From the NCBI GenBank assembly GCA_013334865.1, contig JAAXWS010000001.1:95067-159066 (forward strand): 64,000 nt of DNA, in the 5' to 3' direction. Below are positions 1 through 7,843 of the stretch, in pieces (the stretch's first letter is position 1; each line of letters starts with the position of its first letter). This DNA is from Chlorobiaceae bacterium. GTDB lineage: Bacteria > Bacteroidota > Chlorobiia > Chlorobiales > Chlorobiaceae. The notes beneath the pieces are model-generated. The model saw only the letters and a program-made list of their open reading frames with translations. It searched no databases and was not told the DNA's origin. The position numbers and the translations under genes are program-made.

Positions 1-1574
1 ACCGACCTCAGCCCCCGCAACGCCTGGCGGCGCGAACGGTGGCCGAAGCTCAGGCGTGCCGGTTCTTCCCGGTAATATTCGTGCTCCAGCACCCCCTCCA
101 GCGAAGCGATGGCGTAGGAGACCGATGGCGGCATCGGATCGGAGAAGATCACGGTGACATCCTCGCGGTGCTTTTCGCCGAACTCCACCGCGCTCATCCG
201 GTCGACCGCGTCGTAGGTATATCGCCCGGCGATGAGGATCGCCACTGAAAGGGAGATCATGATTACCGATACCGCCGATTTCCACGGGCGTCGTTCGATG
301 TTGCGCACGATGACCCGCACCGGCACCGGGAAACGCCGGCCGAATCCCCCCCTGTCGAGCAGGCCGGGCCGGTAGAGCGGAGGCGCCTCGGGCCGCATCG
401 CCTCGGCCGGAGGCAGCCGGACAGCCCGGCTCAGGGCCATCATGGCGCCGGCGACCGCCGCGGCGGCGCTCAGCAGCACGGCTACCAGGAGGTTTTGCGG
501 CCGGAACACATAGACCAGCTCGGCGAAGTTGTAGAAATCGCCGTAGACCCTGACCAGCCTGGTGCCGAGCCAGGCTCCGAGGGCGCTGCCGAGCAGGGCC
601 CCGGCAGCCGTGGGCACCAGGGCGAAAGCGAGGTAATGCCGACCGATCTCCGCGTTCGAGTACCCCATGGCCTTCAGCACGGCGATCTGCTCCCGCTGGG
701 TGCTCACGAGCCGCTGCAGCACGATGTTGAGCAGGAACACGGCCACGGCGAGGAAGATGGCTGGGAGCACCGTGATCTGGGTGCCGAGCTGCTTGATCTC
801 GTCCGAAATGAATCGGTCGGACAGCTGTTCATCACGCCCGTAGGCCCCGAGCGAGCCGTAGCGGGCGAAGAGCTGGTCAAGCCGCATGATCACCTCCTTT
901 GCGGAAGCCCCGTGGGCGAGCGTCAGCGAAAGGTCGTTGAATGCGCCGTCCATGTCGAGGGCAGACTCGAGCGCATTGCGGCTCATCCAGAAGACGCCGA
1001 ACCGGCGCTTGTCCGGGAAAAAGGAGCCCGGCTGCACCTCGTAGATATACTCGGGAGAGAGCCCGCTGCCGACGATGCGGAGCTCCTTCCAGCGGCCGTT
1101 GATCACCGCCCCGATCCGGGCCCCCGGCTTGAGGCCGTTTGCCTCCATGAAAGGCCTGCTGGCAACGACCTCTTCCGTCCTGCCGGGCTCGATCGATCGC
1201 CCTTCGACGATGAACAGGCCGTTCAGCGGGGCCTCCCCCCGTTCGGGAACAGAGATCAGGCGACCCGTAGCCGGTTCGTCGAGCCCAGGGACGTCGAGCG
1301 TGACATCGGTCACGATCCGGGTGGCGACCGTGGCAACCCCCGGAATGCGGCTCACGGCCTCCCGCCAGGGTTCCGGGGCGCGCTTGACCTGCATGAAGAG
1401 ATCGCCGAAACGGTAACGGCTGTAGTAGTTCCACCTCGACGCCTCGAGCGAGTACTTCACGCTGCTCATCGAGACGTAAACCGTAATGCCGCAGGCCACC
1501 ACCGCCATCACGGCGAACATCTGCCCCTTGAGGTGCAGCAGGTCCCTGTAGAGTTTTCTGGCAAGCGGCTTCAT
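1..1574 (-). CDS. ABC transporter permease, FtsX/MacB type (3' end cut by window)
   Basis: Membrane subunit of an ABC exporter, probably for lipoproteins, lipids or small molecules; the substrate cannot be read from the sequence. I translated the minus strand from the ATG at 1574 (MKPLARKLYRDLL). No stop occurs before the window edge, so the C-terminus is missing. A first membrane helix lies near residues 15-38 and is followed by a long periplasmic domain. A cluster of helices around residues 255-380 contains the FtsX-like stretch QREQIAVLKAMGYSNAEIG. A second N-terminal-like module (VRNIERRPWKSAVSVIMISLSVAIL) then begins, which is typical of the about 780-residue double-FtsX permeases. The start lies 7 bp after the ATPase gene, so the two form an operon. 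The plus-strand ORFs listed here are shadows. Confidence 0.85.
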   Translation of the reverse strand, partial: MKPLARKLYRDLLHLKGQMFAVMAVVACGITVYVSMSSVKYSLEASRWNYYSRYRFGDLFMQVKRAPEPWREAVSRIPGVATVATRIVTDVTLDVPGLDEPATGRLISVPERGEAPLNGLFIVEGRSIEPGRTEEVVASRPFMEANGLKPGARIGAVINGRWKELRIVGSGLSPEYIYEVQPGSFFPDKRRFGVFWMSRNALESALDMDGAFNDLSLTLAHGASAKEVIMRLDQLFARYGSLGAYGRDEQLSDRFISDEIKQLGTQITVLPAIFLAVAVFLLNIVLQRLVSTQREQIAVLKAMGYSNAEIGRHYLAFALVPTAAGALLGSALGAWLGTRLVRVYGDFYNFAELVYVFRPQNLLVAVLLSAAAAVAGAMMALSRAVRLPPAEAMRPEAPPLYRPGLLDRGGFGRRFPVPVRVIVRNIERRPWKSAVSVIMISLSVAILIAGRYTYDAVDRMSAVEFGEKHREDVTVIFSDPMPPSVSYAIASLEGVLEHEYYREEPARLSFGHRSRRQALRGLRS

Positions 1575-1581
1575 CCGGGGA

Positions 1582-2286
1582 TTACCATGAGAGTTCCGAA
1601 GGCGAGATCCTGGTCGCGTTGCGCCGGTCTTCGGCAACCTCGCCGCTGCGCAGGGTGATGACCCGGTCGGCCATGCCGGCGATGGAGACGTTGTGCGTGA
1701 TGACGAGCGTGGTGGTGCCAAGTTCGCGGTTCACCTTCTCGATCACTTCGAGCACCAGCTTGCCGGTGCGGTAATCAAGCGCCCCCGTCGGCTCGTCACA
1801 CAGTAGCAGCTCGGGCCGCTTGGCCACGGCACGCGCGATGGCCACCCGCTGCTGCTCGCCTCCCGAGAGCTGCGCCGGGAAATGGTGCAGCCGGTCGCCG
1901 AGCCCGACCAGCCGGAGAGCCTCGTCGGCCGGCATGGGATCCTCGGAAATATCGGTCACCAGCTGCACGTTCTCCAGCGCGGTCAGGCTCGATATCAGGT
2001 TGTAGAACTGGAACACGAAACCGATGGATCGGCGGCGGTATGCGGTGAGCTGCTGCTCGTCCGACGACGTCAGGTCGTTGCCCCTGAACGAGATCCGGCC
2101 GGATGTCGGCAGGTCCAGGCCGCCGATGATGTTCAGCAGGGTGGATTTGCCGCTGCCCGAAGCGCCCAGTAACACCACAAGCTCACCGGCAAAGAAATCG
2201 AGCGACACCTCCCTGAGCGCCGTGACCAGGACTTCGCCCATGCGGTACATCTTCGATACCCCGACGACCTGCAGGACCGGCTTCAT
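1582..2286 (-). CDS. ABC transporter ATP-binding protein, LolD/MacB family
   Basis: Cytoplasmic ATPase that powers the permease immediately downstream. The 234-residue length is normal for the LolD/MacB/FtsE class. Walker A is GASGSGKS near residues 41-48, the Q-loop follows at VFQFYNL, the signature [14 protein letters not shown] starts near 140, Walker B is [12 protein letters not shown] near 160-171, and the switch His is in ITHN. The ATG at 2286 gives the usual short lead to the first strand. Upstream is the divergent SET-domain gene. The family is certain from the motifs; the substrate is unknown. Confidence 0.93.
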   Translation of the reverse strand: MKPVLQVVGVSKMYRMGEVLVTALREVSLDFFAGELVVLLGASGSGKSTLLNIIGGLDLPTSGRISFRGNDLTSSDEQQLTAYRRRSIGFVFQFYNLISSLTALENVQLVTDISEDPMPADEALRLVGLGDRLHHFPAQLSGGEQQRVAIARAVAKRPELLLCDEPTGALDYRTGKLVLEVIEKVNRELGTTTLVITHNVSIAGMADRVITLRSGEVAEDRRNATRISPSELSW

Positions 2287-2446
2287 GCGGCTACCCTCCC
2301 CTGAGCGACGTTATGGTTGCATGCATGCACTTCAAGACAACAACAGGTTCTGGCGTCTGTTCATTTCCGTGGCGTCGCTGCTGTTCTGCGGCCTTTTTTT
2401 CCTATTTTCCGCAACATCCACATCAACCGAGCAGAAGCAGCCTCTC

Positions 2447-2902
2447 ATGTCACAGGATATCTACCTCGTCGCGACCATCTCCGCGCTGCTCGGCGTAGCT
2501 GCCGGCATTCCTGCCGGCAGCTTCCTGCGGAGGAAAAAAACCTCGACAGCACGGGGAGCGGTCAGGATCGGAGCATCGACGGTCAGCGGCCGGGGCGCCT
2601 TCGCCGACAGGGCGATCGGCGCAGGCGATATCATCGAGCGCTGCCCCGCCCTCGAGGTCGCCGACAAGGACGTGGGCGGGGAGCTGCTCAACTACGTATT
2701 CTACGGGAACGCCGAGAACCTGCGCCTGGTGGCGATGGGATACGGCATGCTCTTCAACCACTCGCCGCAGCCCAACGTCGCCTATTACCGCGAGGACTCG
2801 ACGCTCGGTGCGGAGCTGGTGCTCTATGCACTGCGGGATATCCGCAAGGGCGAAGAGCTGTTCTACAACTACGGCGACGACTGGTGGACGACCCGGAAAT
2901 AA
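2447..2902 (+). CDS. SET-domain protein with N-terminal membrane helix
   Basis: SET domains transfer methyl groups from S-adenosylmethionine to lysines. The motif NHSPQPN and the later ELFYNYGDDWW match the two pseudoknot motifs (NHS and ELxxDY-like) that form the active site. With the ATG at 2447 the protein has 151 residues. A hydrophobic segment (IYLVATISALLGVAAGI) is followed by an RRKK stop-transfer signal, which places the SET domain in the cytoplasm. An in-frame ATG at 2321 would add a second hydrophobic segment. I prefer 2447 because a T-rich promoter-like stretch lies between the two. Small bacterial SET proteins exist, but their substrates are mostly unknown. The gene ends 3 bp before a 65-bp palindrome. 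Confidence 0.75.
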   Translation: MSQDIYLVATISALLGVAAGIPAGSFLRRKKTSTARGAVRIGASTVSGRGAFADRAIGAGDIIERCPALEVADKDVGGELLNYVFYGNAENLRLVAMGYGMLFNHSPQPNVAYYREDSTLGAELVLYALRDIRKGEELFYNYGDDWWTTRK

Positions 2903-2904
2903 AA

Positions 2905-2969
2905 CTGGGGTCAGGTCTTGCTTTTTAGCATTTTCCTGGAAAACGCTAAAAAGCAAGACCTGACCCCAG
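2905..2969. repeat. 65-bp REP-like palindrome, copy 1
   Basis: Two 32-base arms flank a single central base. The outer end is CTGGGGTCAGGTCTTG and its complement, and the arms differ at one position (T/C). It fills the gap between the 3' ends of the SET gene and the alcohol dehydrogenase. A second copy with the same outer 16 bases lies at 29307. It could serve as a bidirectional terminator, but its conserved ends suggest a mobile REP/MITE-like element. Confidence 0.9.
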
Positions 2970-2981
2970 GCAACCCAGGCT

Positions 2982-4172
2982 CTACAGCCTCGCCGAAAGG
3001 ATAGCGCGCATGGCTGGCGCATCCAGGACGACGGCATTGCTCTTGCTCCTCGTCGCGGCCACGATCCCGTCGAGCTCCCCTTCGCTGACCCCGAACTCCC
3101 GCAACAGGGGGAACCCGAGCCCCTCCTGCCAAGCTTCGAGCTTCGCGACTAGCATGTCGCACCCATCTTCGACATTTTTCGACGGCGCTCCGGCAAGGAT
3201 TCCACCCACCCTGGAGAACTTCCCGAGCGCCGGATGCCTTGGGTCGATCCGCCGCAGGCCGTCGATGTTCACCTTCGTTGCCGAGGCAAGAAGGGTGGCG
3301 CAGAGGGTTCCGTGCGGGATGTCGTACAAGCCGCCGACCGAGGAGGCGAAGCCGTGCACGACGCCGAGGCCGGCATTGGCGAGCGCGACACCCGACATCA
3401 GGGCCGCATAGGCGATGTCGGCGCGCACGGCCGGGTCTGCGGCTCCGGCGGAGCATGCGCCCATGAAGGAGCGGCCGAACCGTTCCAGCCCACTCAGGGC
3501 GACGGCATCGGTATAAGGGCTGGCATAGGGAGAGAGGTAGGCTTCGACCAGCTGCGTGCAGGCATCCATGCCCGAGGCCGCGGTGAGGCCCGGAGGCATC
3601 GAGGTCATGAGTTCGGGATCGATGACGGCCATGTCCGGGACAAACGCCTCGTGGCGGAGCGAGCGCTTGTAACCGCCCGGGCCGACCCGACTGATGACGG
3701 CGTTGTTGGTCACTTCGCTGCCGGTCCCCGAGGTGGTCGGCACGGCGATGAACGGCACCTTCCGGCCGTCGTGCGGCATCAGCCCCTCGCGTCCTTCGAT
3801 GAAACGCTCGACAGGATGGTGTTGCTTGAGCATGGCGGAGATCGCCTTTCCGGCGTCGAGCACGCTGCCACCGCCGATGGCCACCACGGCATCGACGACC
3901 CTGCCCTGGTTGGCAAGGACCGTGCGATCGATCAGTTCGGGAGAGGGTTCCCGGTCCACCGCGGCCCGGACGATCCGGATGCCGTCACGGCCGAGCTCTT
4001 CGACCAGCATCGAAAGGCGTCCTGAACGCTGCAGGGCCGACCTGCCGGTTACCAGGAGCAGGTTCCTGCCATATTCAGCGCAAATTCCGGGCAGCATCGC
4101 GATCCGTCCGGCTCCGAACTGGATCCGGGGAAGGGGAAGGAGGGAGAAACTCGAAGCAGGATCACTCGACAC
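2982..4172 (-). CDS. Iron-containing alcohol dehydrogenase
   Basis: NAD(P)-dependent oxidoreductase of the Fe-ADH (group III) family, interconverting alcohols and aldehydes. The 396-residue length is typical. The nucleotide-binding GGGSVLDAGKA lies near residue 98 and PTTSGTGSE near 145. The metal ligands fit D in GMDACTQLVEAY and the histidines in GVVHGFA and IPHGTLCA. The start is GTG at 4172 and overlaps the end of the DUF134 gene by 11 bp, so the two are translationally coupled. The substrate is not predictable. The 3' end faces the SET gene across the palindrome. Confidence 0.92.
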   Translation of the reverse strand: MSSDPASSFSLLPLPRIQFGAGRIAMLPGICAEYGRNLLLVTGRSALQRSGRLSMLVEELGRDGIRIVRAAVDREPSPELIDRTVLANQGRVVDAVVAIGGGSVLDAGKAISAMLKQHHPVERFIEGREGLMPHDGRKVPFIAVPTTSGTGSEVTNNAVISRVGPGGYKRSLRHEAFVPDMAVIDPELMTSMPPGLTAASGMDACTQLVEAYLSPYASPYTDAVALSGLERFGRSFMGACSAGAADPAVRADIAYAALMSGVALANAGLGVVHGFASSVGGLYDIPHGTLCATLLASATKVNIDGLRRIDPRHPALGKFSRVGGILAGAPSKNVEDGCDMLVAKLEAWQEGLGFPLLREFGVSEGELDGIVAATRSKSNAVVLDAPAMRAILSARL

Positions 4173-4623
4173 TGCTGAACCTCCCTTTCCTGATCAGCGG
4201 CTTGCGGCAATCGGGACAGAGCTCGGTCCGGCAGGGCACACCGTCGATGTGCGGTTTTTCATAACCGCACCAGAGGCAGACGCACACCTTCTCGCCTTCG
4301 GCCTGGAGCCCACGGCATTCGTGCTCGATGTTTCCGCCTTCGATGCAGATGGTCTTGCCATCGACAAGGGCTTCGGCCACCTTCTTCCTCGCCGACTGGA
4401 CGATCCGCCCGAAGGTCTGGCGAGACACCTTCATCTTCTCCGCAGCCTCGGCCTGGTACATCCCCAGCTTGTCGGCAAGGCGAATCGCCTCTACCTCGTC
4501 GACGGAGAGCACGACATTCTGTTGCCTGGAGGGAGGGATGCCTTCAGGCAGGAAACAGGTCACTTTCGGAAGACCTTCGACGGAACGGCAGTTCACCGGC
4601 CTACCGGCACGGGTGCTTTTCAT
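4162..4623 (-). CDS. DUF134 family (UPF0251) putative DNA-binding protein
   Basis: Conserved small protein of the DUF134/COG1342 family, usually taken as a transcription regulator. The middle (VDEVEAIRLADKLGMYQAEAAEKMKVSRQTFGRIVQSARKKVAEAL) is a helix-turn-helix of the sigma-70 region 4 type. The C-terminal part carries a cysteine set (CVCLWCGYEK, then CRTELCPDC) that looks like a zinc- or iron-binding knuckle. The ATG at 4623 has a good ribosome site (GAGGTG). It is the first gene of a pair with the iron alcohol dehydrogenase and may sense redox or metal state for it; that role is inference. Confidence 0.85.
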   Translation of the reverse strand: MKSTRAGRPVNCRSVEGLPKVTCFLPEGIPPSRQQNVVLSVDEVEAIRLADKLGMYQAEAAEKMKVSRQTFGRIVQSARKKVAEALVDGKTICIEGGNIEHECRGLQAEGEKVCVCLWCGYEKPHIDGVPCRTELCPDCRKPLIRKGRFSSVE

Positions 4624-4833
4624 GGTACACCTCGGGGGATGGGTTCAGCGTTCTTGAATATACCGGTCTGATCAGGGAAGCGGCTTCAGCACGGGCTGCA
4701 TCCCCGACCGGCAGGCCCCGAAATATTATCAATTGTTAACACGAAATCAAACACCAAGCAATAATTCAATCGTACTCCTCTTTCCTTCAATCCGCAGTCT
4801 CTCGAAACTCGGCACCGCAGCTCGCAGAACAGC

Positions 4834-5244
4834 TCAGGCCGTCACGGTCCTGACGTCGAACACCGGGGGCTCCATGATGTGCCGTTTCACCGCGCACAGA
4901 TTTGCGGCGCTGATGACGGCATCCTTGTATTTCTCCGGAAACTCCGCAGGCAGTTCGATGGTGATGGTGATCTTGCCGATACCCCGCCCGGTATCCCTGG
5001 CCTCGTGGCTCTGGACGATCCTGATGCCATCGGTCGGAATGCCCCTGCTCTGGCAGAACGAGAGCACGAAGATGCCTGCACAGGTGCCGATGGAGGCCAG
5101 GAACAGCAGGAAGGGCTCTGGAGCCGAACCTTCTCCGCCGGCATAGACGCCCTGGTCGGTCCTGATGGTAAATCCGTTGATCTCCGCATTGACCTTCTTG
5201 CCGCCTGCGAAGGTGACGATCATATCGTTGCCCATGGTACTCAT
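4834..5244 (-). CDS. OsmC family protein
   Basis: OsmC/Ohr-like fold (136 residues), a family of thiol peroxidases and related proteins. The family core is seen in GSAPEPFLLFLASIGTCAGIFVLSFCQSRG, with one cysteine at the start of the central helix (GTCAG) and a second after it (SFCQS). This spacing resembles the YhfA-type OsmC proteins. A third Cys is in NLCAVKRHI. The ATG at 5244 is used; internal ATGs at 5235 and 5223 are possible. It is a single gene next to the DUF134/ADH pair and may act in thiol or sulfide-related redox protection, which is inferred. Confidence 0.85.
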   Translation of the reverse strand: MSTMGNDMIVTFAGGKKVNAEINGFTIRTDQGVYAGGEGSAPEPFLLFLASIGTCAGIFVLSFCQSRGIPTDGIRIVQSHEARDTGRGIGKITITIELPAEFPEKYKDAVISAANLCAVKRHIMEPPVFDVRTVTA

Positions 5245-5379
5245 GTAGTTGCTGTGATTGGAAACGCCTTTTCCAAATTATACGCATATGCTCATAATCC
5301 AGCAAGAGAAATCACCACAATGCACCATCGGAGGAGCAGATTCATGGTCCGTCAGGCCGTGAAGGGAAGACCAGGGCCA

Positions 5380-6264
5380 TCAGGAGAGCTTCCGGACAAA
5401 AGCGTTGACGATCCTGACGAATGCATCGGGCTGCTCTTCCTGCGGGAGGTGGGCGCAATCAGGGATAACCTGCAGTTCGGCTCCCGGAAGCTCGCGCACG
5501 AGCCTCAGGCTCTCTTCGACCCTGACCGTCAGGTCGTGCTCGCCGGTAACCACCAGGGCGGGAACCGAGAGTGACTTCAGGCGCCGGTCGAGATGCAGGT
5601 GGTGCGTTTCGAGGAACAGTTCCCAGAACCCTCTCGACCAATCCCCGATCATCAGGTCCTGACGGAACGCCGCCAGGGTCGCATCCGAAAGGCGCTCCCT
5701 GACATGCCAGAACCCGCGGATGTTGCGGTCATAGAGCCTGGTGATGACGACCTTCATCAACCTCGAGAACACGGGGGTCATCGCCTTCATGAAGGGCTTC
5801 ATGAAGGACGGGACCTCGCTGGTCGCGTAACCGCTGTAGATCATGGCCCCGACGAGCACGAGCCCCTGCACGCGTTCCGGATGGCGGAGCGCCGTCAGGA
5901 GGGCCAGGGTGCCGCCGGTCGAGTTGCCCACCAGCACGGCACGATCGATACCGAGTTTCGTCATCAGCGCCGCGACCAGGTCGCTCTGGGCCTCCGGGCT
6001 GTAGCGTGCCCCGTTCTTCCTTGTCGGCACCGGCCGGGAGGTGCGGCCGAACGCCGGACGGTCGAAAGCGACCACGGTAGCACCGTCGGCCAGCGGCCTC
6101 ATGACATCACGCCACGAACGGATGCTGAGGAAACTGCCGTGCAGCAGCACGATGAACGGAGGCCGGCCGTCCCCGAACATTTGATAGTGCACCCGGAAAC
6201 CGTTGCAGTCGATGAACCGCCTGTCGGCATCCGCCCCGCCGGCCATGCTGGTGGTCTGATTCAT
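5380..6264 (-). CDS. Alpha/beta-hydrolase fold protein
   Basis: Serine hydrolase of the alpha/beta fold with unknown substrate. The oxyanion motif is LLHGSF, the nucleophile elbow is VGNSTGG, the acid is in TGEHDLTV and the His is in DCAHLPQEEQP, so the triad is complete. The track ORF opens with TTG at 6291. I use the ATG at 6264 (MNQTTSMAGG), which gives 294 residues. No signal peptide is evident. It is transcribed away from the fibre-type cluster at 6614 across a 349-bp divergent spacer. Confidence 0.85.
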   Translation of the reverse strand: MNQTTSMAGGADADRRFIDCNGFRVHYQMFGDGRPPFIVLLHGSFLSIRSWRDVMRPLADGATVVAFDRPAFGRTSRPVPTRKNGARYSPEAQSDLVAALMTKLGIDRAVLVGNSTGGTLALLTALRHPERVQGLVLVGAMIYSGYATSEVPSFMKPFMKAMTPVFSRLMKVVITRLYDRNIRGFWHVRERLSDATLAAFRQDLMIGDWSRGFWELFLETHHLHLDRRLKSLSVPALVVTGEHDLTVRVEESLRLVRELPGAELQVIPDCAHLPQEEQPDAFVRIVNAFVRKLS

Positions 6265-6613
6265 GGAAATGGCTGTCTCATTATGTTTCAACGGAAACTC
6301 CAGAATACGTCTAGCGAAATAACTGTCTCAAAGCGAGAATGCCGCACAATAACCACGCAGCAAATCACGGCACAAACTAACGGTCCCGAAAAAATACTCT
6401 ACGGCACAACCTGTTGCATCATCGGCAACTGGTTCACGCAATGGATGTTAACCCATCGCCGGAAATATTCATAAAACGATCACAAACATTTCTGGCACGA
6501 CTTTTGACAAAATACTGAGCGGTATACCGATGGCATCTCCCTAATTCAGGGAAAACACTGCCTGGGCGTACCCTGATATACGTCCTGAAACCATTAACAA
6601 CAAGATCAACACC
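6265..6613. other. Divergent intergenic region
   Basis: About 350 bp without a credible gene between the hydrolase (minus) and the secreted-protein cluster (plus). It is more AT-rich than its surroundings. It contains a sigma-54-like site at 6493-6508 and an overlapping TTGACA at 6504-6509 with a poorly spaced TATACC (13 bp). Confidence 0.6.
6493..6508 (+). promoter_or_regulatory. Candidate sigma-54 promoter for the fibre cluster
   Basis: TGGCACGACTTTTGAC matches the -24/-12 consensus TGGCACG-N4-TTGC with the correct 10-bp spacing after GG, but has A in place of the -12 C. It is about 105 bp upstream of the first gene. The sequence match is direct; function is inferred. Confidence 0.4.
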
Positions 6614-7210
6614 ATGGCTAACAACACTCTACGCACAATCGTCGTCGGGTCAGCACTCCTGACTGCCGGTCTCTCTGGCAATGCGGCTGCCCAGACGGCG
6701 ACAGGAACATCGTCCCTGACCGTTACCGTGCCGGATGTCATCATCCTGGACTACTGTTCGAAACTGAACCTTTCCATCACTTCAGCAGCAGGTGAACTCC
6801 TGACAAACGAAACCGCCGACGACAACGCCTTCACCGCTGACATGGCCGGGGGAAGCGCCAGCGGAAGCGGCCTGTCTGGCGTCAAAACCTCAGCATTTGC
6901 CGGACTGAATGGATCAGCAACCTTCACAGCCTCCAAAGTTTGGGCAGTCAGGGGCTTCTCACCGAGCGGCAATGTGAAGGTCAAGGTAACAGGACCATTG
7001 GCGGGCGTGTTAACTAAAAACGGATCTACTTCGAATATCGGCGTTACGAACATCGCCACATTGACTTCCGGAGGTGGAAGCACCGAAACCCTCCAGCTGG
7101 CAGGCCTCACGCCGGTCTACGGCGATATCCGGGTCGCGCTCGATTTCGCCAACACGAAGACCAGCGGAGCTTACTCGGGCGATCTTACCATCTCGGCCCA
7201 AACACTCTGA
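6614..7210 (+). CDS. Secreted fibre-subunit-like protein 1
   Basis: 198 residues with a clear signal peptide: Lys-free short N-terminus, hydrophobic VVGSALLTAGLSGNAAA, cleavage expected after AAAQ. The mature protein is rich in Ser, Thr, Gly and Val in alternating patterns, as in pilin-type Ig-like folds. It has a single Cys (LDYCSKL), so the usual pilin disulphide is absent. The C-terminus (LDFANTKTSGAYSGDLTISAQTL) matches that of the next protein (LDLSNTKLSGKHTNTTISISVNNL), showing that the two are related. It lies 11 bp before gene 2 and upstream of a chaperone and an usher-like gene. I infer that it is a major subunit. No specific family is recognised. Confidence 0.7.
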   Translation: MANNTLRTIVVGSALLTAGLSGNAAAQTATGTSSLTVTVPDVIILDYCSKLNLSITSAAGELLTNETADDNAFTADMAGGSASGSGLSGVKTSAFAGLNGSATFTASKVWAVRGFSPSGNVKVKVTGPLAGVLTKNGSTSNIGVTNIATLTSGGGSTETLQLAGLTPVYGDIRVALDFANTKTSGAYSGDLTISAQTL

Positions 7211-7221
7211 CCGGCACCGGC

Positions 7222-7824
7222 ATGAAAACGCACTCCCGCCAGAACACGGGGATATATTCGGCACGCAGACGCTCCGCAATGCGTGCCGGATGGCGTTTCA
7301 CGGCGCAGCTCCTGCTCTTCGCCGCTGCACTGATGCCGGTCCTGCCGTCCCGGCTGGAAGCGGCCAACCTGACCTCAACGATACCCGTCGCCCTCTCGCC
7401 GACGATGACGGAGATCCTTTCCGGCCTGAATCTTTCATCGACACAACCACAGGCGGAGTTCAGCGGGACATCCACATTCAATGGCGGCACGGTTTCCGGA
7501 ACCGGCATGGTCCTTGCCCAGAACAACATGACCTACACCATAACCAACATCCCGCTGTGGACCTTTACCAGCGGCAACAGTAACGCCTCTCCTTCAGCAT
7601 CCTTCTCGTTGAGCAACAATCCGCTCCAGAAAAGCAGCGGATCGGTTCAATCGAAGATATCGATCACCGTCGCCCCGGCAGCGACAAAACCATGGACGAA
7701 AAGCCAGAACAGAAATACCTACACCTATACCGGCTATGTCGACATCACCCTGGACCTGAGCAACACCAAGCTCTCCGGCAAGCACACGAACACAACGATA
7801 TCGATCTCGGTCAACAATCTTTAA
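7222..7824 (+). CDS. Secreted fibre-subunit-like protein 2
   Basis: 200 residues. A basic N-terminus (RRRSAMRAGWR) is followed by hydrophobic FTAQLLLFAAALMPVLPS and a likely cleavage after RLEA. An internal ATG (MRAGWRF) could be the real start and would shorten the leader. The mature part is Ser/Thr/Asn-rich beta-type sequence without cysteine. It shares the LDxxNTKxSG C-terminal pattern with protein 1, so I read it as a paralogous subunit, perhaps minor or tip. It sits in the same operon, 19 bp before the chaperone gene. Confidence 0.68.
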   Translation: MKTHSRQNTGIYSARRRSAMRAGWRFTAQLLLFAAALMPVLPSRLEAANLTSTIPVALSPTMTEILSGLNLSSTQPQAEFSGTSTFNGGTVSGTGMVLAQNNMTYTITNIPLWTFTSGNSNASPSASFSLSNNPLQKSSGSVQSKISITVAPAATKPWTKSQNRNTYTYTGYVDITLDLSNTKLSGKHTNTTISISVNNL

Positions 7825-7843
7825 CCATAACACTCAAGCTCCC

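Noticed and set aside
495-1658. 387-residue plus-strand ORF
   Set aside because: Shadow of the FtsX-like permease; Pro/Arg/His-rich composition without family pattern, while the minus strand gives a clear membrane protein.
6504-6528. Sigma-70 promoter TTGACA...TATACC
   Set aside because: The boxes are only 13 bp apart, too close for a normal sigma-70 promoter; kept only as a note beside the sigma-54-like site.
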